From: Halochromatium salexigens | GTDB lineage: Bacteria; Pseudomonadota; Gammaproteobacteria; Chromatiales; Chromatiaceae | DNA length: 64,000 bases | Assembly (NCBI RefSeq): GCF_016653295.1 | Contig: NZ_NHSF01000010.1 | Span: 18,578-82,577 of the forward strand | Direction: 5' to 3' | Shown: positions 30,339-40,593 of the stretch, piece by piece | Layout: the number at the start of each line of letters is the position of its first letter | Numbering within the stretch: the stretch's first letter is position 1 | The notes under the pieces: model-generated | Database searches by the model: none | Seen by the model: only the letters and a program-made list of their open reading frames with translations | Told to the model about the DNA's origin: nothing | Program-made: the position numbers and the translations under genes

Positions 30339-31260
30339 GTGTTCTCGACATCGATGAGGCTGCCATTTCGCGACGCGCTATCGCCTAAGGGCCCGCGTTC
30401 CATGCGCGCCGAACCTAGTGGGCGGCGCCAGCTGTTCGTGGCCTTAGTGATTTTGACCACCGGCGGCGCGCTCGGGCTGATGGCGTGGACTTTGCGCGCC
30501 GGCGGCTTCGATTGGCTTGATGCGCTGCTCATGTTCTGCTTCGCGATGACCTTGCCCTGGACGGTCATCGGGTTCTGGAATGCCGTCATCGGGCTATTGG
30601 TCATGCGCCTAACGCCCGACGCCGCGCTGGCTACGAAGTGCGGGTGATGCCGATCGAGGGTGGGAGCTGGGGCTGGGAGGAGAATCCGCCGACCCTGCTT
30701 GAGTTCCTCCGCCGTGATCTGCGTTGGTGTCAGGGCAACATGCAGTACCTGCGGCTTGGACGCGCGCAGCTCGCGGGACTTGACAGTTAGCCCTTATCAT
30801 GATGATGGTGTTTGCGCCCAAGCTCGCGACTATCATCGATGCGCTGAGCAGTAGCGCCGGGCGGCGGCGCTTCGGGTGTGGCGTGCGGCTGATCACCGGC
30901 AGCCTTGCCGAAATCGGCTTCAGCGCCTTGCTGGCGCCGATCATGGCGATTGCGCATAGTCGTTTCCTGCTCGGTCTCCTATTCGGCCGTGCCGTGGTCT
31001 GGGGGGCGCAGCGGCGCGCGATCCATCAGGTGCGACCAATCGAGGCCGTCCAACGGCTTTGGCCGCAAACAGCGTTTGGTGTCTTCGGTTTCGGCTGGAT
31101 GGCGCTCTATGCGCCGCCCGGGGCATTGGTCATCTCGCCGTTCTTTGTCGGCGCTCTATTGGCGGTGCCGATCGCGGTGAGTAGCGCATCGCCCGCGCTC
31201 GGGCGGCGACTGACGAGGATGGGGCTTTGGCGCATACCGGACGAGGTGGAACCGGCGCCG
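30339..31260 (+). pseudogene. opgH: Internally deleted opgH (glucan biosynthesis glucosyltransferase H)
   Basis: Three OpgH-like pieces lie in order but in different frames. An N-terminal membrane segment (RRQLFVALVILTTGGALGLM) spans 30339 to about 30628. A middle piece (GYEVRVMPIEGGS, NPPTLLEFLRRDLRWCQGN) spans about 30629 to 30790 and ends in a stop. A C-terminal piece (MMVFAPKLATIIDAL, ALLAPIMAIAHSRFLLG) runs from 30799. Most of the glycosyltransferase domain is missing between the first two pieces. The 3' end is fused to transposase DNA. OpgH would make periplasmic glucans, and this copy cannot be functional. Confidence 0.82.
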
Positions 31261-31264
31261 GCGC

Positions 31265-31459
31265 CGCGCTCAGCGTGGTCTGCAGCCGTTGTGGACGGTG
31301 CGAGGCATCGTTCACGTCGTCCCTGCCACGCCACTTCGCCACCGTGGCTGCGCTCAGGTTGTAGCGCCGTGCCAAGGTCTTGTGAGAGCCTTCGGCCACT
31401 TGCAGCTCACGACGCACCGCCGGCGTAGTGCGGGCTTGCTTGTGCAGTCGGATCACCAT
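31265..31459 (-). mobile_element. IS481-type transposase N-terminal remnant
   Basis: The minus strand from ATG 31459 encodes MVIRLHKQARTTPAVRREL, then a helix-turn-helix (TLARRYNLSAATVAKWRGRD) and HRPQRLQTTL. This is the characteristic N-terminus of IS481-family transposases. The frame then runs into opgH DNA, so the DDE catalytic domain is absent. No terminal inverted repeats were identified. The remnant marks an old insertion and deletion event at the opgH 3' end. Confidence 0.72.
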
Positions 31460-31670
31460 GGTTACTCGTCTCCGTCGGCAGGGCCGCAGCAGGCGGTAGG
31501 GCAAGGAAGCGCATCGTCGCTGTGCTGCCCAGCTCCAGCGCCCTGCGGGTACGCAGCAAAGGATAACTCCTTCGGGGAATATGATCACCCGGGACTAAAC
31601 AGGTATCTATGGGGTACTAATCCAGGGAAAACGAAATTATTAGTTTAATAAACAGTAGGTTAAGTATCAA

Positions 31671-32258
31671 ATGCTGCTGATGATCGACAACTATGACTCT
31701 TTCACCTACAACCTGGTGCAGTACCTGGGTGAGCTAGGTGTTGAGGTGCGGGTGGTGCGCAATGATGAGCTATCAGTGGCTGAGGCGCTGGCATTGCGGC
31801 CGGAGAGGATTGTGGTCTCCCCGGGGCCCTGTACGCCAAGCCAGGCTGGGGTTTCGGTGGAACTCATCCAGGCTGCGGCTGGCAAGGTGCCGCTGCTTGG
31901 GGTCTGCCTAGGGCACCAGTCGATTGGCCAAGCCTTTGGCGGCAAGGTGGTCAAGGCGCATGCGGTGATGCACGGCAAGACCTCGCCGATCCATCATGAG
32001 GGCTTTGGTGTCTTCCAAGGCTTAGCGCAGCCGTTCGAGGCCACGCGCTATCATTCGCTGGTGGTCGAGGAAGCATCGCTGCCGACCGAGCTTGAGATTA
32101 CGGCTTGGACCGAAACGGCTGAGGGTGAACGCGATGAGATCATGGGTATGCGTCATCGCGACTTACCCATCGAAAGCGTGCAGTTTCACCCGGAGTCGAT
32201 TCTGACCCGGCATGGCCATGATCTGCTGCGGAATTTCATGAAAATCGGCGTTCGTTGA
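31671..32258 (+). CDS. trpG: Anthranilate/aminodeoxychorismate synthase glutaminase subunit
   Basis: This 195-residue class I glutamine amidotransferase begins [19 protein letters not shown]. It carries the SPGPCTP loop, the nucleophile in [17 protein letters not shown], and the catalytic His/Glu in SVQFHPESI. It supplies ammonia to TrpE and often also to PabB. No trpE, trpD or trpC lies nearby on this side; the upstream neighbour is decayed DNA. An AT-rich stretch just upstream may hold its promoter. Confidence 0.94.
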   Translation: MLLMIDNYDSFTYNLVQYLGELGVEVRVVRNDELSVAEALALRPERIVVSPGPCTPSQAGVSVELIQAAAGKVPLLGVCLGHQSIGQAFGGKVVKAHAVMHGKTSPIHHEGFGVFQGLAQPFEATRYHSLVVEEASLPTELEITAWTETAEGERDEIMGMRHRDLPIESVQFHPESILTRHGHDLLRNFMKIGVR

Positions 32259-32275
32259 CCGCTGGGCCAGTGTGG

Positions 32276-32647
32276 TCAGCTCTGGTTTCCCAACGTCAGG
32301 AAGGGTACCAGCACCAGATAGAGCACTGCGGCAGCGCCGGCGAGGTAGAACAGGGTGCGCAGCGGCTGACGGATCGCGCGTTGCAGCGTGGTCTCGGCTT
32401 GGCCTGCGCGCCAACGGGTGACGTATTCGGCTACGAGGCGTGCCGAGCGTTCTTCTTGATAGCGGTCGATCAGTGCGCGCGCCGTCGTCTTCTGGCTGGC
32501 GTCTAATAGCCAGAGTCCGGCGATGCCAAAACCGAGAAAGCCACCGCTAGTCTCATGGTAGGTGAGCCCCCGCTCATCAAGCAGGCGCCGCACATCGGCC
32601 GCTTCATCGTCTTCGACGCCATTGAGCCGGAAGATAAGGACAGACAT
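32276..32647 (-). CDS. DUF6164-like small membrane protein
   Basis: This 123-residue protein has an N-terminal ferredoxin-like domain (MSVLIFRLNGVEDDEAADVRRLLDERGLTYHET). Charged helices follow, with one C-terminal transmembrane helix (LFYLAGAAAVLYLVLVPFL). This organisation matches the DUF6164 family; function is unknown. It is convergent with trpG, 17 bp away, and is last in a minus-strand series hemB-aroE-unknown-this gene. Confidence 0.7.
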   Translation of the reverse strand: MSVLIFRLNGVEDDEAADVRRLLDERGLTYHETSGGFLGFGIAGLWLLDASQKTTARALIDRYQEERSARLVAEYVTRWRAGQAETTLQRAIRQPLRTLFYLAGAAAVLYLVLVPFLTLGNQS

Positions 32648-32705
32648 TGCAGTTGTTCTCGCCGAGTTGCGGTGGGCTTGGCCTGTGGCGCGTCGTGCCT
32701 ACCGC

Positions 32706-33401
32706 TCAGTGCGGCGGTTGTGCAGGGTTGGACTGTTGCGCGTGCAGGCGGATCAGCGTCAATCGGTTTCGTGCCTGGTCGAGGTCACCGATGCCTTGGG
32801 CGTCCAGTGCCTCTAATCGTCTCTCACTGTGCTCGAGCAGCTCGGCCAGTTCGCGAGCGTCAAATAATTCGCAGGCCGCCTCAATCTCAGCTTCAGGGGC
32901 CGATAGCAGGCTCGGTACCAGCTCTTCGGGGCCGATACAACTCTCGGGGTGAAGGAGATCGGCCACCAAGGGCTGTTCGATGAGCCGTAAATGGATGGCC
33001 CGAGCGGTTTCTTCGTCGCTTAGCTCTTGGTGTGCGACCGGATCGGACCCGGCGTGACGCCAGAGCGTCTTCATGATCAGCCCGATAAGCCGCTTCAGTG
33101 CCGTGCGGGCCTCGCTGTGGTCCTCGGGTAAGGCATAGCTTTGCTCATAATGAGATTCGAGCGCCTCTTTGAGGCTCAATACGGCATCACTGCCGGCATC
33201 GGGGGGCAGGTCGACCGCGCGCTGGATGAGGGCTTGTAAGGTCTCGTCAAAGGCCAGCATGTCGTCATGGTCGGCCTTCTGCGCGGCGAGTAGATCCTCG
33301 GGCGGCACCTCGTGCGGTGGCCAGGCGAATAGGGGATTCTCGTGCCGACGCCGCAGATGGCGCTCTCGGCGACCCGGCTTGTGGGTAAAGGGCAGTTCCA
33401 T
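32706..33401 (-). CDS. Hypothetical protein, highly charged
   Basis: This 231-residue, acidic, helix-rich protein has a basic N-terminus (HKPGRRERHLRRRHENPLFAWPPHEVPPEDLL). I recognise no domain. No signal peptide or membrane helix is apparent. It lies between aroE and a DUF6164-like gene on the same strand. The coding assignment rests on good length and the codon pattern of the region; no function is proposed. Confidence 0.65.
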   Translation of the reverse strand: MELPFTHKPGRRERHLRRRHENPLFAWPPHEVPPEDLLAAQKADHDDMLAFDETLQALIQRAVDLPPDAGSDAVLSLKEALESHYEQSYALPEDHSEARTALKRLIGLIMKTLWRHAGSDPVAHQELSDEETARAIHLRLIEQPLVADLLHPESCIGPEELVPSLLSAPEAEIEAACELFDARELAELLEHSERRLEALDAQGIGDLDQARNRLTLIRLHAQQSNPAQPPH

Positions 33402-33415
33402 GGGGCGATGGGGCG

Positions 33416-33482
33416 CTAGCGCCCTTCAACTAGGGTTTCGTAAAGGGCCGAGTAATCGAGATCACCAAGGCCGTTATCAACC
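33416..33482 (-). pseudogene. 3' remnant of a beta-hydroxyacid dehydrogenase gene
   Basis: Minus-strand DNA just after the aroE stop encodes AVDNGLGDLDYSALYETL, then VEGR and a stop. This is the typical C-terminus of the 3-hydroxyisobutyrate dehydrogenase/GarR family (pattern GLGDxDxSAL). Only about 20 codons remain and the reading frame overlaps the aroE end. It looks like the tail of a lost gene. Confidence 0.45.
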
Positions 33483-34445
33483 GCCCCGCAAACGGGCGAT
33501 CACTGGCGCGGTTTGCGGTCGCAGTCCACGCCATAGCCAGAAGGATTCCGCCGCCTGCTCGACCAGCATGCCGAGTCCATCTAGCACACGGGCGGCATCG
33601 CGGGCCTGGCCCCAGCGGCAGAATGGGGTCGGCTCATCGGCATAGAGCAGGTCATAGACCCAGCCGCCCCGGGCGAGACAATCGTTAGGGATCGCTGGCA
33701 CCTGATCGTCGAGCCCGGTCGAAGTGGCGTTGATGATCAGATCGAAGCGCTGCCCGGCGATGCCGTCGAGACCGCGGCCCGCGACCGAGTGTGTTTTTTG
33801 GCAAGCGCCCAGACTTTGATCAGGGCGTTGGCCTGTCTCGGTCGACAACGCGGCGGTGGACGAGGTTCGGGGTTGGCGATCATCGCCGTAGGCCGCCCTG
33901 CGGAGCGTATTGCCGGGCGCGGAGGTGGTCGCACTGGCATCGAGGTGGCTGAACTGAGCGGCGAGCGCTTCGGCCTTGCGCGCGGTGCGGTTGGCGATCA
34001 GCAACTCAGCGGGGCCAGCCTCGAGCAGCGGGCGCAGCACCCCGCGCGCGGCACCGCCGGCACCGAGCAGCAGCACCCGCTTGCCGGCTAGCGTGAAGCC
34101 GTGGTTCTCAGTCAGATCGCGCAGCAGGCCAACACCGTCGGTGTTGTCGCCGCGCAGCAAACCACCATCGCGCACGATCAGGGTATTGACCGCACCGGCG
34201 GCTTGCGCCTGCTCGCTGAGATCATCGAGCAGCTCAAAAGCGGCGGTCTTGAAGGGTACCGTGACGTTGAGGCCCCGCCCACCCTCGGCGACGAAATGGC
34301 GCACATCCCCGGCGAAGTCGTCCGGGTCGCCGAGGATGCGCCCGTATTCGATCGGCTCGCCGGTTTGTGCGGCAAAGGCCGCATGGATGGCCGGCGATTT
34401 GCTGTGCGCGATTGGGTTGCCGATCACCGCATACTGATCAGTCAT
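33477..34445 (-). CDS. aroE: Shikimate dehydrogenase with an internal insert
   Basis: This NADPH-dependent enzyme of aromatic amino acid synthesis has the substrate site NPIAHSKSPAIH, catalytic VTVPFK, the NTDG motif, the Rossmann loop LLLGAGGAARGVL, and NATSTGL. At 322 residues it is about 50 longer than usual. The excess lies in one block (residues about 171-222) of low-conservation Ser/Thr/Arg-rich sequence, between AQFSHLDA and GLDGIAGQRFDLIIN. The frame is preserved and the C-terminus is normal, so activity is possible but untested. It lies 24 bp downstream of hemB. Confidence 0.9.
   Translation of the reverse strand: MTDQYAVIGNPIAHSKSPAIHAAFAAQTGEPIEYGRILGDPDDFAGDVRHFVAEGGRGLNVTVPFKTAAFELLDDLSEQAQAAGAVNTLIVRDGGLLRGDNTDGVGLLRDLTENHGFTLAGKRVLLLGAGGAARGVLRPLLEAGPAELLIANRTARKAEALAAQFSHLDASATTSAPGNTLRRAAYGDDRQPRTSSTAALSTETGQRPDQSLGACQKTHSVAGRGLDGIAGQRFDLIINATSTGLDDQVPAIPNDCLARGGWVYDLLYADEPTPFCRWGQARDAARVLDGLGMLVEQAAESFWLWRGLRPQTAPVIARLRGG
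33780..33935. repeat. In-frame ~156-bp insert within aroE, possible small mobile repeat
   Basis: This stretch encodes about 52 residues not found in normal AroE proteins and is a multiple of three. One edge holds a perfect 8-bp inverted repeat, CGACCGAG at 33782-33789 and CTCGGTCG at 33837-33844. It could be a miniature mobile repeat. No target-site duplication could be confirmed by eye. Confidence 0.5.
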
Positions 34446-34469
34446 CCACGCTACTCCGGCTGTGCGGAC

Positions 34470-35552
<1,083 letters not shown>

Positions 35553-35620
35553 TCACGCATCGGCCGCTAACCATAGCGCACCCGGTCGATCGGCGGCCAG
35601 TCCGACGGTGGAAAACCGGG

Positions 35621-36067
35621 TCACGTCGCCCCAAATCGAACGCCTGGCCAGTAGTCTTCGTCTAGGATTTCGGCGATGCTATAGGTGCAGTGTTCGGGGA
35701 ATGGCGACTTGAGAAGCCCTGTTTCTTCCATCGCCGCGCGGGTCGCGTTGCGATAGCTGCGCGGGAGCAGCTCTGGCAGGCGCTGCCGTAGGCTGGGGCT
35801 GTCTTCCAGTAACAGGGCGAGCTGGCGCCGCTGCTCATTGACCGTCAAGCGCCAGCTGGTGTTGCGACGCTCGGGTTGGTACTCCCATTTGAGCAGGTGC
35901 GCCAGCAACACAGCGAGACGGTTGATCAGCTCGCGCCGTTCGCCTGCACTCATGCTCTCCAGCTCCTTGATCAAGTGCGTGACATCCAGCTGCGCGAAGC
36001 GGCCGGAGCGCAGCAGGTCCGACTGCTCTTCGATCCACTGGTGGAAGTCGGTTTCATAACTGCTCAT
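35621..36067 (-). CDS. DUF29 family protein
   Basis: This 148-residue protein has typical DUF29 landmarks: YETDFHQWIEEQSDLLRSG at the N-terminus, LIKELESMSAGERRELINRL, HLLKWEYQPERRNTSWR, and CTYSIAEILDEDYWPG at the end. The family is common in cyanobacteria and purple sulfur bacteria and often occurs in many copies. The function is unknown. I used the ATG at 36067 because the codon before it is a TTG. Confidence 0.9.
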   Translation of the reverse strand: MSSYETDFHQWIEEQSDLLRSGRFAQLDVTHLIKELESMSAGERRELINRLAVLLAHLLKWEYQPERRNTSWRLTVNEQRRQLALLLEDSPSLRQRLPELLPRSYRNATRAAMEETGLLKSPFPEHCTYSIAEILDEDYWPGVRFGAT

Positions 36068-36214
36068 CAAGGGGGCCTATGGGTGATCGCTGACAGTGAC
36101 GGGGGCAAACTGATGATTCGCTGATGTTAGCAGTCCGCTGCCGCGGATACTCAAACTGGCGGTTTTGCTTCGGCTGTGGTGCGATAGACTCCCGGCCATG
36201 ATGGAGATGATCCG

Positions 36215-36613
36215 ATGCGTTTTCCCTCCGACCAACCGCCGTGCGCTGATTGCTTCGATGTCGACCACGACGGGTTCGAGCAGGCCGTGATCGAAGCCTC
36301 GCGCACACGGCCGATCCTGGTCGACTTCTGGGCCGATTGGTGCGCGCCCTGTCATCAGCTCGCGCCGCATCTCTACCGCGTGATCGATGAGCTTGAGGGC
36401 GCGGTCGGGCTCGCCAAGGTCGAGGTCGATGAGGGCGAGAACATGAAGCTCGCCGGCCACTACCGGCTGCGCGGTTTTCCAACCGTGCTCCTGTTCCAGC
36501 AGGGCGAGGAGCACGGGCGCTTCAGCGGCTCGCGCTCGAGCGTGCAGATCCGCGCCTGGCTCGATGCGCATCTCGATGAGCCTTTCGGATATCAGCACGA
36601 TGCAGTACTCTAA
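36215..36613 (+). CDS. Thioredoxin-fold protein with WCAPC active site
   Basis: This 132-residue protein is a single thioredoxin domain: ILVDFWADWCAPCHQLAPHL with the redox CAPC pair, cis-Pro in RGFPTVLLFQQG, and GSRSSVQIRAWL at the end. A short cysteine-containing N-terminal extension (PPCADCFD) precedes it. It resembles the N-terminal domain of YbbN/CnoX but lacks the TPR region. It probably acts in the cytoplasm, since no signal peptide is seen. Confidence 0.88.
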   Translation: MRFPSDQPPCADCFDVDHDGFEQAVIEASRTRPILVDFWADWCAPCHQLAPHLYRVIDELEGAVGLAKVEVDEGENMKLAGHYRLRGFPTVLLFQQGEEHGRFSGSRSSVQIRAWLDAHLDEPFGYQHDAVL

Positions 36614-36727
36614 AACCCTATCTTTATAGAAGGATTGGCGCTGCCTCGCGGATTGCTCTAATGTGACACGCCAAGGATGTCCGGAGACGGATGCGGCAGG
36701 GGGGTCGGAATTTAACGGGGAGTCTCC

Positions 36728-38329
36728 ATGCGCATCAACAAGCCAGTCACTCAGCAACGTGCCCCGGTCGCGCCGGATGCGACCATCCTCTCGACCACTG
36801 ATCCCAAAGGGCGGATCACCTACATCAACGAGGAATTCGAGCACATCAGTGGCTATAATCGCGCTGAACTGCTCGGCCAGCCGCACAACATCATGCGCCA
36901 TCCTGATATGCCGCGTACGGCCTATCAGCAGATGTGGTCATGCTTGCTTGCGGGTCGCTCATGGATGGGCATGGTCAAGAACCGCTGCAAGAATGGCGAC
37001 TATTATTGGGTTCATGCTTATGCCACCCCGATTCTCGATGATCATGGCAAGATCATCGAGTTCCAGTCGGTACGCCTAGCCCCGCCGAGCGAGGCCGCCG
37101 TAGAGCGTGCCGCAACCATCTACGCTCAGTTGCGCGCCACGGAGCCAAACCAGGGCGAGCTAGCGCCACCCCCAAAGCCATCAGGATCTCTCGGTCTGCG
37201 CGAACGCTTTCTGGCGCTGCTGTTGCCGACCCCGCTGGTGGCCAGCCTCGCCGCGCTGGCCGGCCTGTCGCCCCTCGCGTTAGCGGCACTCAGCATCATC
37301 GCCGCAGCCCTTAGCGCCTATGGCTTCCTGCACCTGTGGCGAGGCCTCAAGTCCACGGTTGCTGAGTCGCAACAACTGATCGACGATCCGCTGGCCGAAC
37401 AGATTTATAGCAATCGCAACGACGAGGTTGGGCACCTGCGGTTGGCCTTGCTGAAACTGCGCACCGAGATGTCGGCGGTTCCCAAGCGGCTGGCTAACGT
37501 CACTGATCACTTACAGCAGGTCGGTACCCAGGCTGGCGAGGCCGTGGCCGAGACCCGCGTCCAGGCCGAGCGCCAGACGGCTGAGACCCTTCAGGTCGCC
37601 TCCGCGATGGAAGAGATGGCGCAAAGCGTGCAGGAGATCGCGCGCAACGCTTCCATGGGGGCACAGATCAGCGAGCAGGTGCGCGAGCAGGCCGACCGTG
37701 GCATGGAAACTGTTCAGCAGAGCACCGAGGCCGTTCGCACGCTGGTCGAGCGCATGCGCAGCTCCTCGCAGGTAACCCACCAAGTCGCCGACGAAGCTAA
37801 GCGCATCGGGACCGCGCTTGACCTGATCCAAGAGATCACCGAGCAGACCCACCTGCTTGCCCTCAATGCCACCATCGAGGCGGCCCGCGCCGGGGAGGCT
37901 GGTCGCGGCTTCTCGGTGGTTGCTGAGGAGGTGCGCGTGCTTGCCGACCGCACCTCCGCTGCGACCGCCGAGATCAAGACGATCACCGACTCGCTGCAGG
38001 AAGGCACGCATCGCGCCGTCACCGCCATGGACGAGAGCAGCGAGCGAGCCGCGCATAGCCTCACTCTGGCTGACGAATCCCATAACGCCCTTGAGGCGAT
38101 CCGCGCCGCCGTGGCCTCAATGCAGGAGATGAGCCTACAGATTGCCAGTGCCACCGAGCAGCAGAGTGCCACTACTGAAGAGATCAACGCCAACATCAAC
38201 AACATCGATCAGTTAGCAAAGCAGGTCCAGAACTACACTGAGCAAGCTGGCGCACGGGTCAGCGAACTCGGCGAACTCATCGACCAAGCCGCCCGACTCG
38301 CACGCCGCTTCGCACATCCCGGGGCCTGA
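36728..38329 (+). CDS. Aer-like PAS-domain methyl-accepting chemotaxis protein
   Basis: This 533-residue receptor has an N-terminal PAS domain (about residues 18-118; [23 protein letters not shown] is the Aer-type FAD-binding pattern). A hydrophobic hairpin follows at about residues 160-200. The cytoplasmic signalling domain holds the conserved tip [38 protein letters not shown]. Such receptors sense redox state or energy level rather than an external ligand, suiting a phototroph that seeks redox gradients. A GGGGAG ribosome site precedes the ATG. Confidence 0.92.
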   Translation: MRINKPVTQQRAPVAPDATILSTTDPKGRITYINEEFEHISGYNRAELLGQPHNIMRHPDMPRTAYQQMWSCLLAGRSWMGMVKNRCKNGDYYWVHAYATPILDDHGKIIEFQSVRLAPPSEAAVERAATIYAQLRATEPNQGELAPPPKPSGSLGLRERFLALLLPTPLVASLAALAGLSPLALAALSIIAAALSAYGFLHLWRGLKSTVAESQQLIDDPLAEQIYSNRNDEVGHLRLALLKLRTEMSAVPKRLANVTDHLQQVGTQAGEAVAETRVQAERQTAETLQVASAMEEMAQSVQEIARNASMGAQISEQVREQADRGMETVQQSTEAVRTLVERMRSSSQVTHQVADEAKRIGTALDLIQEITEQTHLLALNATIEAARAGEAGRGFSVVAEEVRVLADRTSAATAEIKTITDSLQEGTHRAVTAMDESSERAAHSLTLADESHNALEAIRAAVASMQEMSLQIASATEQQSATTEEINANINNIDQLAKQVQNYTEQAGARVSELGELIDQAARLARRFAHPGA

Positions 38330-38423
38330 AAAGCGATCCGTAAACGCCGTATTGGGCGTGCTAGAAGCCATAAATTCCAGCTAGGGCCGTAAGCCGGCGA
38401 CCACTGGCGGATCAGCGGCAGTT

Positions 38424-38888
38424 TTAGCCTAGCGGCAGCGCGGTGCGCTCGAGCACTTGGCGCAGTACGAAACTGGAGTGAACCCCGGAGACGCCCTCAA
38501 TGCGGGTGATCTTCTGCAACAGCAGATCCTGATAGGCGTCCATGTCGCGCACGATCACCTTGAGCTGATAATCGGCATCGCGACCGGTGATCAGCGAGCA
38601 TTCCAACACCTCGGGCAGCGCGGAGACGGTCGCATCGAAGTTCGCGAAGCGCTCTGGGGTATGGCGATCCATCGAGATACTGACGAAGGCGATCAGGCTC
38701 AGGCCGAGCTTCTTAGCGTCGACCATCGCTCGATAGCCGGCGATCATGCCCGTCTCCTCCAGCGCTCGCAGCCGCCGCAGACAGGGTGAGGGTGATAGGC
38801 CGATGCGGTCGGCTAGCTCCTGATTGCTGATGCGGCCATCCTCTTGCAGGATCGCGAGGATGTGTCGGTCATAGCGGTCAAGTTTCAT
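38424..38888 (-). CDS. Lrp/AsnC family transcriptional regulator
   Basis: This 154-residue regulator has an N-terminal winged helix (LDRYDRHILAILQEDGRISNQELADRIGLSPSPCLRRLRALEE) and a C-terminal RAM domain (VLECSLITGRDADYQLKVIVRD) for amino acid binding. It lies 4 bp downstream of leuA on the same strand. It may therefore control leucine synthesis or respond to leucine; that link is inferred from the operon. Confidence 0.92.
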   Translation of the reverse strand: MKLDRYDRHILAILQEDGRISNQELADRIGLSPSPCLRRLRALEETGMIAGYRAMVDAKKLGLSLIAFVSISMDRHTPERFANFDATVSALPEVLECSLITGRDADYQLKVIVRDMDAYQDLLLQKITRIEGVSGVHSSFVLRQVLERTALPLG

Positions 38889-38892
38889 CTCA

Positions 38893-40593
38893 TCAGACTA
38901 GCTCAGAATAGGGCCTCAAGGCATCCATTGACGGCGCATCCGCGGCCCGATTCAGCGCCGAGATCACCGCTTTGAGCGAGGCGTTGACAGTATCACGGTC
39001 GATCGCGACGCCGGTGATCGACTGGCCGTCGATCTCAAGCTGGACATAGGCCGCGGCTTCGGCATGGGTGCCGGCTCCGAGCGCATGCTCGCGGTAATCG
39101 CGCACGTCGATCACCTGCCCAAAGGTCCTGCTCCAGGCATCGGCGAAGGCGGCGATGGCACCGTCGCCCTCGCCGCTAATGCGCTGCTCGCCTCCGTCGC
39201 TGACGAGGGTGGCCTCAAGCCGATCATGCCCGTTGCGGCTAAGACGGTAGCCGCCAAGCCGGTTCGGTCCCTGCTCGTGGATGAATTGGGCCTCGAACAA
39301 CTGGCGGATGCGCGTCGAGTCGATGATCCCGCCTTGCTCTTCACTCACGCGTTGTACCACCGGTGCCAGCTCTTGCTGTATCCAGCGTGGTAATTGCAAC
39401 CCGTAATCGCGCTCGAGCACGAAGGCGATGCCGCCCTTGCCGGACTGGCTGTTGACCCGGATCACTGCTTCGTAGCTGCGACCGAGATCCTGTGGATCGA
39501 TCGGCAGATAGGCCACCTGCCAGGGCAGGTCGCGGTTGTGCGTGGCCCGCTGCTGGTGCAGTGACTTGTTGATCGCGTCCTGATGGCTGCCGGAGAAGGC
39601 GGTATAGACCAGCTCGCCAACCCAAGGGTGGCGTGGATGACAGGCGATGCCGGTGCATGCTTCCACGGTGGCGATGATGCGCTCCGGGTCGCTGAGATCG
39701 AGCCGTGGATCAACGCCCTGGCTGTAGAGGTTCATCGCGAGTGTGATCAGATCACAGTTGCCGGTGCGCTCGCCGTTTCCGAGCAAGGTGCCCTCGATGC
39801 GATCGGCGCCGGCGAGCAGGCCCAGCTCGGCCGCCGCCGCCGCGCCACCGCGGTCGTTGTGGGTATGCAGGGAGACGCAGACGCTCTCGCGCCGTGCGAG
39901 ATGACGGCAGAACCACTCGACCTGATCGGCGAAGACATTCGGGCTGGCTGACTCCACCGTCGCCGGTAAATTCAGAATGCAGGGGTTCGCTGGCGTTGGT
40001 TGCCAGACATCCAGCACCGCGTTGCAGACCTCGACCGCGTAGTCGGGCTCGGTCTGCGAGAAGCTTTCCGGCGAGTATTGGAAGGTCCAGTCGGTGCCGG
40101 GGTACTTAGCGGCCTCGGCGCGCACCAACTCGGCGCCTTGTACCGCGATTGCCTTGACCTGAGCGCGATCAGCGCCGAACACCCACTCGCGCTGCACCGG
40201 CGAGGTCGAGTTATAGACATGGACGATGGCACGATGCACACCATCCAATGCCGCAAAGGTGCGCTCGATCAGGTCGGCGCGCGCCTGCACCAGCACCTGG
40301 ATGGTGACATCCTCTGGGATGCGCCGCTCCTCGATCAGCCAACGCGCGAAGTCGTAATCGGGCTGGCTGGCGGAGGGGAAACCGACCTCGACCTCCTTCA
40401 CGCCGATGTCCAGGAGCAAGGCCCAGAGCTGTTGCTTCTGGGCCACGCTCATCGGCGCACGCAGGGCCTGGTTACCGTCGCGCAGGTCGACGCTGGCCCA
40501 GCGCGGGGCCTGCTCGATGGTGCGATCAGGCCAGAGGCGGTTGCGGATGGGCATCGGCGGGCTCGGGTGATACTTCGCGTGATGGACGGGCAT
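38893..40593 (-). CDS. leuA: 2-isopropylmalate synthase
   Basis: This 566-residue enzyme condenses acetyl-CoA with 2-oxoisovalerate, the first step of leucine synthesis. It has the N-terminal SVDLRDGNQAL motif, the metal-binding SLHTHNDRGGAAAA, and GNGERTGNCDL. A C-terminal regulatory domain starts at about residue 430. It is of the longer (yeast/actinobacterial-like) type. The ATG at 40593 has AGAAGGAG upstream, which rules out the longer frame. It is followed by the lrp-type regulator. Confidence 0.95.
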   Translation of the reverse strand: MPVHHAKYHPSPPMPIRNRLWPDRTIEQAPRWASVDLRDGNQALRAPMSVAQKQQLWALLLDIGVKEVEVGFPSASQPDYDFARWLIEERRIPEDVTIQVLVQARADLIERTFAALDGVHRAIVHVYNSTSPVQREWVFGADRAQVKAIAVQGAELVRAEAAKYPGTDWTFQYSPESFSQTEPDYAVEVCNAVLDVWQPTPANPCILNLPATVESASPNVFADQVEWFCRHLARRESVCVSLHTHNDRGGAAAAAELGLLAGADRIEGTLLGNGERTGNCDLITLAMNLYSQGVDPRLDLSDPERIIATVEACTGIACHPRHPWVGELVYTAFSGSHQDAINKSLHQQRATHNRDLPWQVAYLPIDPQDLGRSYEAVIRVNSQSGKGGIAFVLERDYGLQLPRWIQQELAPVVQRVSEEQGGIIDSTRIRQLFEAQFIHEQGPNRLGGYRLSRNGHDRLEATLVSDGGEQRISGEGDGAIAAFADAWSRTFGQVIDVRDYREHALGAGTHAEAAAYVQLEIDGQSITGVAIDRDTVNASLKAVISALNRAADAPSMDALRPYSELV

